64,000 nt of DNA from Arthrobacter sp. RIT-PI-e (lineage in GTDB: Bacteria; Actinomycetota; Actinomycetes; Actinomycetales; Micrococcaceae): contig NZ_LGIU01000098.1 in NCBI RefSeq assembly GCF_001187915.1, forward strand, positions 1 to 64,000. The letters are read 5' to 3'. Each line of letters opens with the position of its first letter. Within the stretch, counting starts at the first letter, position 1. The translations under genes were made by a program, and so were the position numbers. This document shows, in pieces, positions 1 through 8,897 of this stretch. A model generated the notes under the pieces. It worked only from the letters and a program-made list of their open reading frames with translations, had not been told where the DNA came from and did no database searches.

Positions 1-290
1 GAGAGGACGAACGACCCCAGCCCCCCAGCCCGGGATGGGACGCGGGTCTCCCCCACGGCGCCGGCGGGGGCCAGGCCGCCCCCCCGCGGGGCGCCGCCCC
101 CCTTGTCCGCGGGGTCGTTCCCCGCCGAGAGCGCGGCCCCCCCCTGCGGGGTCGGGCCCCCGGGGGCGTCGCCCCCTTCCCCCCCGGGGGGGGGGCCGGG
201 GCCCCCTGCGGGGTCCCCCCCGCCGCACCCCGCCAGCGCGAGGGTCAGCAGGACCCCCGCCCACAGCCCCCTGGTTCTCGGTCCGATCAT
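1..290 (-). CDS. Putative Gly/Pro-rich lipoprotein, 3' end beyond window, possible frameshift
   Basis: Reading leftward from ATG at 288-290, with an AGGGGAG ribosome binding site about 7 nt upstream, the product starts with a basic n-region, a hydrophobic stretch and a lipobox LALAGC (Cys22), so it should be a diacylglyceryl-anchored lipoprotein. After the Cys it is extremely Gly/Pro-rich. A run of ten G (186-195 on the + strand) lies just after the lipobox. Downstream of it the literal frame becomes Arg-rich, whereas removing one base gives a more natural Ala/Gly/Asp-rich frame with high third-position GC. The gene continues past base 1. Function unknown. Confidence 0.5.
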   Translation of the reverse strand, partial: MIGPRTRGLWAGVLLTLALAGCGGGDPAGGPGPPPGGEGGDAPGGPTPQGGAALSAGNDPADKGGGAPRGGGLAPAGAVGETRVPSRAGGLGSFVL

Positions 291-318
291 GGCCGCGCTC
301 CCCTCGTCGCGTCCATTG

Positions 319-1419
319 TCAGCTGTTCCGGCCCCTCGCCGCCACCGTCCAGACGGCCTCGACGGCACCGTTCCGGACCACGAGCACCTCGTCCGCGCGG
401 TTGACGGTCAGGCAGACGCGGTTGGGTACCGCGCGCAGGCGGGAGCCGAGGGGCGGGGGGGCCTCACCGTGCGGCACCCCGACGGGGGGGTGGGGCTCGG
501 ACAACGCCACGCGGTGGGGCGGATTCCCGAGCAGCCGCCCGTGCCCGGTGGCCCACGCCGCGCGGTCGCTGCCGAGCACCTTGCTGCCGGCGTCGACGAC
601 GAACCGGTCCGGCGCACCGTCCGCACCGGGCCGGAGACTGACCACCGTGGTCAGCACGGTCAGCGCGATGTCTTGGGGCCGGCAGTGCCCCAGTTCCCAC
701 TGCTGCGCGTCACCGAACACGTAGACGCCGGGCCGGAGCTCGGTGACGGCGCCCCCTGCGGTGAGGTGCGCGGACGGGGTGGACCCACCGCTGACGTCGA
801 GGCTCGTGAAACCGGCGTCCTGCAGGGATGTGACGGCCGCGGACAGGGCATCCTGCTCGTCGGCCACGGCCGGGGCGGCGGCACCCGGGCCGTAGCTGTG
901 ACCCGGGAAGGTGAACACCCCCGCGACCGTCAGGCCCGCGGACCGCGCGGCACTCGCCGCCGCGACGGCGCCGTCGGGGAGCACGCCGCTGCGGTGGTGG
1001 CCGCTGTCCAGTTCCACACGTACCGGTATCCGCCGGACGCCGGCTCCGAGGTTCGAGGCCAGCTGCCGTGCACCGTCCGCGGAGTCCACGCCCACCGAGA
1101 TCCGGATGCGGTCCGCCAGCGCCAGGAGACGCGCTGCCGCGGGAGCGTCCACCCACAGCGGGTAGGCGATGAAGACGTCGTCGATCCCCGCGTCGGCGAA
1201 CACCTCCGCCTCCCCGATGGTGGCCACGGTGATCCCCGTGGCGCCGGCCTCCACCTGCAGGCGGGCGATCTCCGGGATCTTGTGCGTCTTGGCGTGCGGC
1301 CTGAGGGCGAGCCCGCGCTCACGGACGGACTGCGCCATGGAGGCGATGTTGCGTTCGAGGACCATGGCGTCGATCACCACCGCAGGGGTGGCGACGGCCG
1401 TGGGAACGGTCATCTTCAC
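319..1419 (-). CDS. D-threonine aldolase / D-serine dehydratase-type PLP enzyme (alanine racemase N-terminal fold)
   Basis: About 366 residues. The N-terminal part has the fold-type III PLP-lysine motif RPHAKTHK, followed by the EAEVFADAGIDDVFIAYP stretch typical of the DSD1/D-threonine aldolase family; the C-terminal part is the beta domain of that family. Members act on D-amino acids or beta-hydroxy-D-amino acids using PLP and usually a divalent metal. The metal site near the C-terminus is normally an HxC motif (PNHVC-like); here it reads PNRVC, so the expected His is Arg. The start is taken as GTG at 1419, 5 nt after GAGGAG; ATG at 1413 is the alternative. Substrate cannot be predicted. 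Confidence 0.8.
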   Translation of the reverse strand: MKMTVPTAVATPAVVIDAMVLERNIASMAQSVRERGLALRPHAKTHKIPEIARLQVEAGATGITVATIGEAEVFADAGIDDVFIAYPLWVDAPAAARLLALADRIRISVGVDSADGARQLASNLGAGVRRIPVRVELDSGHHRSGVLPDGAVAAASAARSAGLTVAGVFTFPGHSYGPGAAAPAVADEQDALSAAVTSLQDAGFTSLDVSGGSTPSAHLTAGGAVTELRPGVYVFGDAQQWELGHCRPQDIALTVLTTVVSLRPGADGAPDRFVVDAGSKVLGSDRAAWATGHGRLLGNPPHRVALSEPHPPVGVPHGEAPPPLGSRLRAVPNRVCLTVNRADEVLVVRNGAVEAVWTVAARGRNS

Positions 1420-1481
1420 GGACACTCCTCGAGAGGCGTCCGCCCCGGACGCACCGGACCCACCGGACGCGGACACGGACC

Positions 1482-2135
1482 CTAGGAGGCCAGCCCCGGA
1501 GGGGTGAGGCCACCCGAGCACGCAGCGCCCGGCTCGCGGGTCTGCTCGCCCCGCACGTACTTGTCGAGGAAGGTCTGGAGCCGGGGGTCGTCCGCGGAGT
1601 CGACCTTCAGCTGCAGGCCCCAGGCACTGGCGGCCACGGGGACGTCGAGGGCGGGGTAGGGGCTGAGCAGCACGTAGGAGCGGGTTCCCACGAGCTCGGT
1701 GAGGGTGTCGATCTGATCCTGTCCGATCTCCGGGTCGTACGTGATCCAGACGGCCCCGTGCTCCATGGAGTGCACCGAGTTCTCGTTGGGGACCGGCTCC
1801 GTGTACACACCGCAGTTGGTCCAGATCGAGTTGTGATTGCCTCCCACCGGCGGTGACTGCTCGTACTCCACGGGTCCGGCGACGTGCTCGAAGGTCACGT
1901 CCGGGTACTCCTGCACACCCTCGATGTCCTGTGCCGCCGCTTCGTCGCGCCCGCGGTTCTCGTTCACCTGGGACACGATCACGAGGACCACCGCGACGAT
2001 GACCGCGACGATGACCGCACCGATCCCGCCGAAGATGGCGGCGTTGCGTTTACGCTCACCCGCGCGCTGCTGGGCTTGGACGGCGGCCAGTCGCGCCTGG
2101 CGGTCCTGGTTCTCCTGAGACCTCTTCTTGTTCAA
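1482..2135 (-). CDS. DUF3105 family membrane-anchored protein
   Basis: 217 residues. A charged, Gln/Arg-rich cytoplasmic N-terminus is followed by one transmembrane helix (about residues 34-55) and an extracytoplasmic domain. That domain carries the DUF3105 signature: PPVGGNHNSIW, then NCGVY, then VHSMEHGAVWITY, whose conserved His and Cys could bind metal. The biochemical role of the family is unknown. It lies downstream of the DUF305 gene on the same strand, and the pair is divergent from the copper operon, so a link to metal handling is plausible but inferred. Confidence 0.85.
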   Translation of the reverse strand: MNKKRSQENQDRQARLAAVQAQQRAGERKRNAAIFGGIGAVIVAVIVAVVLVIVSQVNENRGRDEAAAQDIEGVQEYPDVTFEHVAGPVEYEQSPPVGGNHNSIWTNCGVYTEPVPNENSVHSMEHGAVWITYDPEIGQDQIDTLTELVGTRSYVLLSPYPALDVPVAASAWGLQLKVDSADDPRLQTFLDKYVRGEQTREPGAACSGGLTPPGLAS

Positions 2136-2251
2136 GGGGTGTCCTTCGGTGCTGGGACGACGGCGGCGTGCGTCGCGAACGGGGTGTTTCCACGGACAAA
2201 TCTACCGGGGCGGCGGCGGGACCCCGTGCAGGCGCCTCACCGCGGACGTGG

Positions 2252-2914
2252 CTACAGGTCTGCCAGCAGGCCCTCCATCAGGTTGATCTCCGACTGCTGA
2301 CCCACCTGTATCTTCTCCGCCAGATCCCGTACCTGATCGGTCTCCGCGAGCTCGGCACCTGCCGCGGCCATCTGCACACCGGCCCGGTGGTGGGTGATCA
2401 TGAGCTCCAGGAACAACCGCGCGGCGTCGTCCCCGGTCGCGGCGCGCAACTCGTCGAGCTGTTCGTTCGAGGCCATCCCCGGCATGCGACCGTCCGGTAG
2501 CAGCATCGACTCCCCGGCCGAGCCCATGTCCATCCCCATGCCCGCGTGGCCCCCCGAGGCTCCCGCCATCCATTCCATCCGGGGCTGGGAGGTGCTCTGC
2601 GGGAGGTTCCACTCCTCGAGCCACGCGTACATCTGGCCGGCCTGGCCCTGCTGCGTGGTCGCGATGTCGTAGGCCACGGTGCGGAGGACCTCGTCGTCGA
2701 CCTTGTCCCGGACGATCAGGGACATCTCGACGGCCTGGTGGTGGTGCACCTGCATGTCGCGGGCGAACCCGGCGTCGGCACTGGTGGTGTTCGGGTGGTC
2801 CGGACCGGCGGAGACCCGGCCTGCGGTGAACGCGAGCGCGAAGAGGGCGACGACGGCGATCCCGGCGAGGATCAGGAGGATCCGCCTCTGCCAGAGCGGC
2901 AGCGAGAGTGTCAT
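2252..2914 (-). CDS. DUF305 family secreted or membrane-anchored protein
   Basis: 220 residues. An N-terminal hydrophobic segment (about residues 9-30) serves as signal or anchor. Two copies of the DUF305 ferritin-like motif follow: DMQVHHHQAVEM and ELMITHHRAGVQM. The middle is Met/His/Gly-rich (GHAGMGMDMG), which suits copper or other soft-metal binding. The start ATG at 2914 has AAGGAC 4 nt upstream. It is transcribed away from csoR across a 136-bp region that contains the CsoR-like operator, so it could belong to the copper regulon; only the position shows this. Exact function is unknown. Confidence 0.85.
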   Translation of the reverse strand: MTLSLPLWQRRILLILAGIAVVALFALAFTAGRVSAGPDHPNTTSADAGFARDMQVHHHQAVEMSLIVRDKVDDEVLRTVAYDIATTQQGQAGQMYAWLEEWNLPQSTSQPRMEWMAGASGGHAGMGMDMGSAGESMLLPDGRMPGMASNEQLDELRAATGDDAARLFLELMITHHRAGVQMAAAGAELAETDQVRDLAEKIQVGQQSEINLMEGLLADL

Positions 2915-3001
2915 GGATGTCCTTGGATCGGTGATGTACCAGTGGGTGATGCTACGGCAGAGCGCTGGATGTTCCCTAGGAGCGGACACCGCGCCGCCGA
3001 C

Positions 3002-3030
3002 TTGTCCTGCATACCCCCCAGGGGTACCTT
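3002..3030 (+). promoter_or_regulatory. csoR promoter with CsoR-like copper operator
   Basis: A -35-like TTGTCC (3002-3007) and a -10-like TACCTT (3025-3030) are separated by 17 nt. The spacer contains the inverted repeat TACCCC-CCA-GGGGTA (3012-3026), which matches the G/C-tract architecture of known CsoR operators. Bound apo-CsoR would block RNA polymerase, and Cu(I) would relieve this. The site sits 25 nt before csoR and in the divergent region towards the DUF305 gene. Confidence 0.8.
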
Positions 3031-3050
3031 GGACACATGCGAGGACGACA

Positions 3051-3383
3051 GTGACGACGACGGCGGACGATCCGGGAAGCGCTGCGGCAGCGCCCGGGTA
3101 CACCGCGGACAAGGATGCCTACCTGAAGCGCCTGAGGCGTATCGAGGGCCAGGTGCGCGGGATCGCGCGGATGGTGGAGGAGGACAAGTACTGCATCGAC
3201 GTCCTCACCCAGGTGGCCGCCGTCAACAAGGCACTGCACGCGGTCTCCATGGGCCTGCTCGAGGAGCACATCTCGCACTGCGTGGTGGGCGCCGCCCGCG
3301 AGTCGCAGGTCACCGGGAGCACCGACGCCGTGCAGGAGAAGGTCCAGGAGGCGACGGCGGCGATCGGCCGCCTGCTCCGCTAG
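3051..3383 (+). CDS. csoR: CsoR-family copper-sensing repressor
   Basis: 110 residues, all-helical DUF156/CsoR family. The Cu(I) ligand triad of CsoR (Cys-X24-His-X3-Cys) is present as Cys48, His73 and Cys77, followed by the conserved C-terminal segment. The N-terminal signature RRIEGQVRGIARM is intact. The GTG start at 3051 is preceded by GAGGA with 5-nt spacing; longer in-frame extensions would run through the promoter and operator. It is the first gene of csoR-copZ-copA and should autoregulate through the operator at 3012-3026. Confidence 0.93.
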   Translation: MTTTADDPGSAAAAPGYTADKDAYLKRLRRIEGQVRGIARMVEEDKYCIDVLTQVAAVNKALHAVSMGLLEEHISHCVVGAARESQVTGSTDAVQEKVQEATAAIGRLLR

Positions 3384-3416
3384 ACACACCGAGTTCAGCC
3401 ACCGAGGAGAAGAACC

Positions 3417-3641
3417 ATGAACACCACCACGATCACGATCACCGGCATGACCTGCGAGCACTGCGTCCGCGCGGTGACGAGCGAGGTCTCCGAGCTCCCC
3501 GGAGTGGAAGGCGTCGACGTCGAGCTCGTGAACGGCGGCGAGTCCGTCGCCACGGTGTCCTCCTCCGGGCCCCTGGACGCAGCGGCCCTCGAGGCGGCCG
3601 TGGACGAGGCCGGGTACTCCGTCCAGCGGATCGACGGCTGA
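3417..3641 (+). CDS. copZ: Copper chaperone CopZ (heavy-metal-associated domain)
   Basis: 74 residues forming one ferredoxin-like HMA domain. The Cu(I)-binding motif GMTCEHC is near the N-terminus and the usual [12 protein letters not shown] stretch follows. It passes Cu(I) to the amino-terminal metal domain of CopA in the cytoplasm. It lies 33 nt after csoR, with a GAGGAGAAGAACC ribosome site, and ends 1 nt before the copA start, so expression is very likely coupled. Confidence 0.95.
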   Translation: MNTTTITITGMTCEHCVRAVTSEVSELPGVEGVDVELVNGGESVATVSSSGPLDAAALEAAVDEAGYSVQRIDG

Positions 3642-3642
3642 G

Positions 3643-5895
3643 ATGACCGCCGGGCGCACCACCGAGCAGCCACGGGCGCAGGACTTATCGATGCAGGAGC
3701 AGCGCGTGGTGGAGCTCTCCATCCAGGGCATGACCTGCGCCTCCTGCGTGGGCCGGGTGGAGCGCAAGCTCGGCAAGCTTCCCGGGGTCGAGGCCAGCGT
3801 GAATCTGCCGCTGGAGCGCGCCGTGGTGCGCGTCCCGGCCTCCGTCAGCGACGCCGACCTGGTGGACACCGTGGTGCGGACCGGTTACGGCGCCTCCGTG
3901 GTGCACCCGGAGGACGCCCCCGCGGACGACGCCGGTGCGGCACCCCGGCTCGCTGCACGGCTGGACGTCGCCGCCGTCCTGTCCCTCCCGGTGCTGCTGA
4001 TCTCGATGGTGCCCGCGCTCCAGTTCCCCGGCTGGGGCTGGGTGGTGCTGGTGCTCTCCCTCCCGGTGGTCACCTGGTCCGCGTGGCCGTTCCACCGCGC
4101 CGCCGCCCTCAACGCGCGTCATCTCTCCTCCACCATGGACACGCTCGTCTCGATCGGCGTGAGCGCCGCGTTCCTCTTCTCCGCCTGGCAGCTCCTCGCG
4201 GATCCGTCCATGACCCAGCACGTGGGCATGTCCATGACCGAGCACTCGCTCTACTTCGAGGTGGCCGCCGTGGTGGTCACCTTCCTCCTGCTCGGCCGTT
4301 CCCTCGAGGCGTCCGCCAAGCAGCGGGCGGGTAACGCCCTGACCTCGCTCCTCGGCCTCGGCGCCAAGGAGGCACGCGTGCTGCGCACCGTGGACGGCGA
4401 GCGCACGGAGGTCACCCTCCCGGTGGGCACCCTGATCCCCGGCGACGAGTTCCTGGTGCGTCCCGGGGAGAAGATCGCCACCGACGGCGTGGTGGTGGAC
4501 GGGCACAGCGCGGTGGACACCGCGCTGCTCACCGGTGAGAGCGTCCCCGTGGAGGTGGGCGTCGGCGACGCCGTCACCGGCGCCACGATCAACACCTCGG
4601 GCCGGCTCGTGGTGCGTGCCACGCGGGTGGGCTCGGACACCGTGCTCTCCTCGATGGGCCGACTGGTCAGTGACGCGCAGAGCGGGAAGGCGCGGATCGC
4701 CCGCCTCGCGGACCGCATCAGCGCCGTGTTCGTGCCGGTGGTCCTCGGGATCGCGGTGGTCACCTTCCTCCTCTGGATGCTGCTGAGCGGGGATCTCGAC
4801 GCCGCCTTCACCGCCTCCGTCACGGTCCTGGTGATCGCGTGCCCCTGCGCCCTGGGCCTGGCCACGCCCACGGCCCTGCTCACCGGCACGGGCCGCGGCG
4901 CACAGCTCGGCATCCTCATCCGCGGACCCCAGGTCCTCGAGGACACCCGGACCGTGGACACGATCGTGCTGGACAAGACCGGGACCGTCACCACGGGCGT
5001 CATGGCCGTGGACGACGTCGTGCCGCTCTCCGGCACCTCCGCGGCCGAGGTGCTGCGCCTTGCGGGTGCGGTCGAGGCGGCGAGCGAGCACCCGATCGCC
5101 CAGGCCGTCACCCGCCGTGCGGTCCGCGACGGCAGGATCCCCACCGCAGCGGACTTCACCAGCGCACCGGGCGGCGGCGTCCGGGCACGGGTGGACGGCG
5201 CCGTGGTGACCGCCGGCCGGACCGGGTGGCTGGAGCAGCACGGCATCCGTCCCACTTCCGACCAGGCGGACGCCTTCGACGCCGCCGAGAACAGCGGCCG
5301 GACGGCGGTGTGGGTGGCCCTCGACGATGCGGTGGCCGGCGTCATCACCCTCGCCGACACGCTGAAGGACGACTCCCGGGAGGCGATCGGGCGCCTGCGC
5401 GGGCTCGGGCTGCGGCCCGTCCTGCTGACCGGGGACAACGCCGCGGTGGCACGGCAGGTGGCCGCCGCCGTCGGCATCGACGCCCAGGACGTGCATGCGG
5501 GGGTGAGCCCCGAGGGCAAGGTGGAGGTGATCCGCGCACTGCAGGACGCCGGGTCCACGGTGGCCATGGCGGGCGACGGCGTGAACGACGCCGCGGCACT
5601 CGCCCGGGCCGATCTCGGCATCGCGATGGGTTCCGGCACCGACGTGGCCATCGAGGCGGCGGACCTCACGGTGATGGGCAACAGCCTGGAGCAGGTGGCC
5701 CGGGCGATCGAGCTCTCCCGCCGCACCCTCGGCACCATCAGGGCGAACCTGTTCTGGGCCTTCCTCTACAACGCCGTGGGCATCCCCGTGGCCGCGCTCG
5801 GGCTGCTGAACCCGATGCTCGCCGGTGGTGCCATGGCAGCCAGTTCGGTGCTCGTGGTGCTGAACTCCCTGCGCCTGCGGAACTTCGGGGCGTAG
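3643..5895 (+). CDS. copA: Copper-translocating P-type ATPase CopA
   Basis: 750 residues, a complete P1B-1 ATPase exporting Cu(I) across the cytoplasmic membrane. One N-terminal HMA domain has GMTCASC (Cys32, Cys35). The core shows TGES (about 297-300), the membrane CPC motif (400-402), the phosphorylated Asp444 in DKTGT, SEHP (481-484), TGDN (597-600) and [10 protein letters not shown] (645-654). The last helices carry YN and MAASS, the copper-specific set. The start follows copZ by 1 nt. It is the effector of the csoR-copZ-copA efflux operon. Confidence 0.97.
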   Translation: MTAGRTTEQPRAQDLSMQEQRVVELSIQGMTCASCVGRVERKLGKLPGVEASVNLPLERAVVRVPASVSDADLVDTVVRTGYGASVVHPEDAPADDAGAAPRLAARLDVAAVLSLPVLLISMVPALQFPGWGWVVLVLSLPVVTWSAWPFHRAAALNARHLSSTMDTLVSIGVSAAFLFSAWQLLADPSMTQHVGMSMTEHSLYFEVAAVVVTFLLLGRSLEASAKQRAGNALTSLLGLGAKEARVLRTVDGERTEVTLPVGTLIPGDEFLVRPGEKIATDGVVVDGHSAVDTALLTGESVPVEVGVGDAVTGATINTSGRLVVRATRVGSDTVLSSMGRLVSDAQSGKARIARLADRISAVFVPVVLGIAVVTFLLWMLLSGDLDAAFTASVTVLVIACPCALGLATPTALLTGTGRGAQLGILIRGPQVLEDTRTVDTIVLDKTGTVTTGVMAVDDVVPLSGTSAAEVLRLAGAVEAASEHPIAQAVTRRAVRDGRIPTAADFTSAPGGGVRARVDGAVVTAGRTGWLEQHGIRPTSDQADAFDAAENSGRTAVWVALDDAVAGVITLADTLKDDSREAIGRLRGLGLRPVLLTGDNAAVARQVAAAVGIDAQDVHAGVSPEGKVEVIRALQDAGSTVAMAGDGVNDAAALARADLGIAMGSGTDVAIEAADLTVMGNSLEQVARAIELSRRTLGTIRANLFWAFLYNAVGIPVAALGLLNPMLAGGAMAASSVLVVLNSLRLRNFGA

Positions 5896-6165
5896 GGAGC
5901 TCAGCACTGCTCCAAAGGATCTTTCTCCGTCGATGTCAGGCAGGACATCTCGGATATATAACGATTTTCCCGATGCTTGATGATTGCTTGTGTGATGGAT
6001 AAGTTGTCTTCGCCTACATATTGTCGATGGTGACATCGGCCGGGTGCTACAGAGTCTGTATCAGCTCGATCCAGCCACAAGGCGAACCATACGCATCTCG
6101 CCGCTCCTGCCGGCACCATGCCACGGCTCCACCCATCGGTCGGATCCTTCTCAAAGGTTCAACCC
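5896..6165 (+). promoter_or_regulatory. Intergenic region upstream of chvE with an AT-richer patch
   Basis: This 270-bp stretch separates copA from the sugar-importer operon. Between about 5930 and 6030 the composition drops well below the surrounding GC, including TATATAACGATTTT near 5954. It most likely holds the promoter and regulator sites of chvE-mmsA-mmsB, but I see no operator convincing enough to name. No strong terminator for copA was found. Confidence 0.4.
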
Positions 6166-7284
6166 ATGACCATGACCAAGAAACTCCCGGCCGTCCTCCT
6201 CGCCGCCGGCCTCGTCGCCGGACTGTCCGCCTGCGCTCCTGCAGGATCGAGCAGCCCCGCTGCCGAGGGAGAGGCCGCCACCTGCAACGTGGGGATCTCC
6301 ATGCCCACACGAAGCCTCGAACGCTGGATCAACGACGGTGAGGGGCTGAAGGAGAAGCTCGAAGCAGCCGACTGCACCGTCGACCTGCAGTACGCGGACA
6401 ACAAGACCGACCAGCAGATCAGCCAGATCCAGAACCAGGTGGCCGGTGGGGCGAAGATCCTCGTCGTCGCAGCCATCGACGGCCAGACCCTCGGCCCCGC
6501 ACTCGAGGACGCCGCGTCGCAGGACGTCCAGATCATCGCCTACGACCGCCTGATCAACGGCACCGAGGCCGTGGACTACTACGCCACCTTCGACAACTAC
6601 AAGGTGGGCCAGCTCCAGGGCCAGTTCATCGAGGAGCAGCTCGGACTCGCCGACGGTGAGGGTCCCTTCAATCTCGAGCCCTTCGCCGGCAGCCCGGACG
6701 ACAACAATGCCGCGTTCTTCTTCGCCGGGGCCTGGGACGTCCTGCTGCCCTACGTCGAGTCCGGCAAGCTGGTCGTCCCCTCCGGCAAGTCACCCACGGA
6801 CAACGACGGTTGGAAGGCCATCGGCATCCTCGGCTGGGGCTCCGACGACGCCCAGGCCGAGATGGACAACCGCCTGCAGTCCTTCTACACCGGCGGCGAC
6901 AAGGTCGATGTCGTGCTCTCGCCCAACGACAGCCTCGCGCTCGGCATCGAGGCATCCCTCGACGCCGCGGGCTACGAACCGGGTAGCGACTGGCCCATCA
7001 TCACCGGGCAGGATGCTGACGTCGCCAATGTCAAGGCCATCCTGGCGGACCAGCAGTCGATGACCGTCTGGAAGGACACCCGTGAACTGGGCAGTCAGGT
7101 CGAGTCGATGATCACGTCGATCGTCGCGGGTGACGAGGTCGAGGTCAACGACACCGAGACGTACGACAACGGCACCAAGGTCGTCCCCTCGTACCTCCTT
7201 GATCCCGTGGTGGTGACGAAGGACGACGTCGAGTCGACCCTTGTGGAGTCCGGCTTCGTCAAGGCGGCAGACGTCGGTCTCTGA
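6166..7284 (+). CDS. chvE: Multiple-monosaccharide ABC transporter, substrate-binding lipoprotein
   Basis: 372 residues. The signal peptide ends in a lipobox-like LSAC, so the mature protein is membrane-anchored. The body is a type I periplasmic-binding fold of the ChvE/xylose-binding type: GISMPTRSLERW, LQYADNKTDQQISQIQNQV, IAYDRLI, LSPNDSLALG and ITGQDAD. ChvE proteins bind several aldoses such as glucose, galactose, xylose and arabinose; specificity cannot be read here. ATG at 6166 has AAAGG 8 nt upstream. It is the first gene of chvE-mmsA-mmsB. Confidence 0.92.
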   Translation: MTMTKKLPAVLLAAGLVAGLSACAPAGSSSPAAEGEAATCNVGISMPTRSLERWINDGEGLKEKLEAADCTVDLQYADNKTDQQISQIQNQVAGGAKILVVAAIDGQTLGPALEDAASQDVQIIAYDRLINGTEAVDYYATFDNYKVGQLQGQFIEEQLGLADGEGPFNLEPFAGSPDDNNAAFFFAGAWDVLLPYVESGKLVVPSGKSPTDNDGWKAIGILGWGSDDAQAEMDNRLQSFYTGGDKVDVVLSPNDSLALGIEASLDAAGYEPGSDWPIITGQDADVANVKAILADQQSMTVWKDTRELGSQVESMITSIVAGDEVEVNDTETYDNGTKVVPSYLLDPVVVTKDDVESTLVESGFVKAADVGL

Positions 7285-7290
7285 CCTCCC

Positions 7291-7324
7291 GGAACGGGGT
7301 ACGGCCAGGGCCGCACCCCGTTCC
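7291..7324 (+). terminator. Hairpin between chvE and mmsA (attenuator or 3'-stabiliser)
   Basis: GGAACGGGGT (7291-7300) pairs perfectly with ACCCCGTTCC (7315-7324), with a further short inner stem. There is no T tract. Such hairpins behind binding-protein genes commonly keep that message more abundant than the downstream transporter genes. Confidence 0.6.
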
Positions 7325-7349
7325 TCCCCTCCAGCGAAGCGAGAACAGC

Positions 7350-8897
7350 ATGAGTGACGTCATCCTCCGGATGGACGAGATCGTCAAGGAGTTCAACGGC
7401 ATCAGGGCGCTCGACGGCGTCTCCGTAGGCGTGGAGCGCGGCGAGGTACACGCCATCTGCGGCGAGAACGGGGCAGGCAAGTCCACTCTGATGAAGGTGC
7501 TCAGCGGTGTCTACCCGCACGGCAGCTTCGACGGGACGATCACGCTCGACGGGAAGCCCGTCGCCTACGGCTCGATCAATGACAGCGAGCGCGACGGCGT
7601 GGTCATCATCCACCAGGAACTGGCGCTCAGCCCGTACCTGTCCATTGCCGAGAACATCTTCCTGGGCAATGAGGTCCAGCGCGGCGGGGTGATCGACTGG
7701 AACAGGACGAATCTCCTGGCCACCGAGCTCCTCACACGCGTGGGACTGCAGGAGAACCCGGCGACGAAGGTCCTCGAACTGGGCGTGGGCAAGCAGCAGC
7801 TCGTCGAGATCGCGAAGGCGCTGTCGAAGGATGTCAAGCTCCTCATCCTCGACGAGCCGACGGCAGCCCTGAACGACGACGACTCAGCGCACCTGCTGGG
7901 ACTGATCGAGCAGCTGCGCACCCAGGGCATCACGTCGATCATCATCTCCCACAAGCTCAAGGAGATCCGCGCCATCGCAGACACGGTCACCGTGATCCGC
8001 GACGGGCGGACCATCGAGTCCTTCCGGGTCACGGACAGTGACGACATCGAGACACGCATCATCCGCGCCATGGTGGGGCGGCCCCTCGACCACCAGTTCC
8101 CACCGCGGGAACCTGACATCGGCGAGGAGAAGTTCCGGGTCGAGGACTGGACCGTCCACCACCCGATCGACGTCGACCGTGTCGTCGTCGATCGTGCATC
8201 CTTCTCCGTCCGCGCAGGCGAGATCGTCGGCTTCGCCGGACTCATGGGAGCGGGTCGGACGGAACTGGCGATGAGCATCTTCGGACGTTCCTACGGGAGC
8301 GGGATCTCCGGACGGGTCTACAAGGACGGCAAGGAGATCCAGACACGGACCGTCGGTGAGGCGATCCGGAGCGGGATCGCCTACGTCACGGAGGACCGCA
8401 AGCGCTACGGCTTGAACCTGATCGGCAGCATCACCGTCAACGTCTCGGCGGCCGCTCTCGGGAGACTCGCGCGGCTCGGGATCATCGACCGCAACAGGGA
8501 GTACGCAGTCGCCGACGACTACCGCAAGCAGATGAACATCAAGACGCCGAGTGTCTCGTCCGTGGTGGGCACCCTGTCCGGCGGGAACCAGCAGAAGGTC
8601 GTGCTCAGCAAGTGGATCTACTCGGGGCCGGACGTGCTGATCCTCGATGAGCCGACGCGGGGCATCGACGTGGGTGCCAAGTACGAGATCTACGGGATCA
8701 TCAACGAGATGGCAGCCCAGGGCAAGGCCGTGATCGTCATCTCGAGCGAGCTGCCCGAACTGATCGGGCTCTCGGACCGCATCTACACCATCGCGGAAGG
8801 CAAGCTCACCGGCGAGCTGGATCGCGCCCATGCCAGCCAGGAGGAACTCATGCGCCACATGACCGCCGCCCGGAACACAGGAGTTCAGGCCTCATGA
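7350..8897 (+). CDS. mmsA: Multiple-monosaccharide ABC transporter, ATP-binding protein (two ABC domains)
   Basis: 515 residues with two fused nucleotide-binding domains, as in MmsA/GguA/XylG. The first has Walker A GENGAGKST, an atypical signature LGVGKQQ and Walker B LLILDEPTAAL. The second has a degenerate Walker A (GLMGAGRTE), a canonical signature LSGGNQQKV and Walker B VLILDEPTRG. One good and one degenerate site is usual for carbohydrate-uptake transporters of this class. It powers uptake of sugar delivered by ChvE and overlaps mmsB by 4 nt (ATGA). Confidence 0.95.
   Translation: MSDVILRMDEIVKEFNGIRALDGVSVGVERGEVHAICGENGAGKSTLMKVLSGVYPHGSFDGTITLDGKPVAYGSINDSERDGVVIIHQELALSPYLSIAENIFLGNEVQRGGVIDWNRTNLLATELLTRVGLQENPATKVLELGVGKQQLVEIAKALSKDVKLLILDEPTAALNDDDSAHLLGLIEQLRTQGITSIIISHKLKEIRAIADTVTVIRDGRTIESFRVTDSDDIETRIIRAMVGRPLDHQFPPREPDIGEEKFRVEDWTVHHPIDVDRVVVDRASFSVRAGEIVGFAGLMGAGRTELAMSIFGRSYGSGISGRVYKDGKEIQTRTVGEAIRSGIAYVTEDRKRYGLNLIGSITVNVSAAALGRLARLGIIDRNREYAVADDYRKQMNIKTPSVSSVVGTLSGGNQQKVVLSKWIYSGPDVLILDEPTRGIDVGAKYEIYGIINEMAAQGKAVIVISSELPELIGLSDRIYTIAEGKLTGELDRAHASQEELMRHMTAARNTGVQAS

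Noticed and set aside
3685-6036. Very long open frame on the minus strand opposite copA
   Set aside because: It is antisense to an intact P-type ATPase with all motifs. Long antisense frames are expected in very GC-rich DNA, and the product (Gly/His/Arg-rich) resembles no protein.
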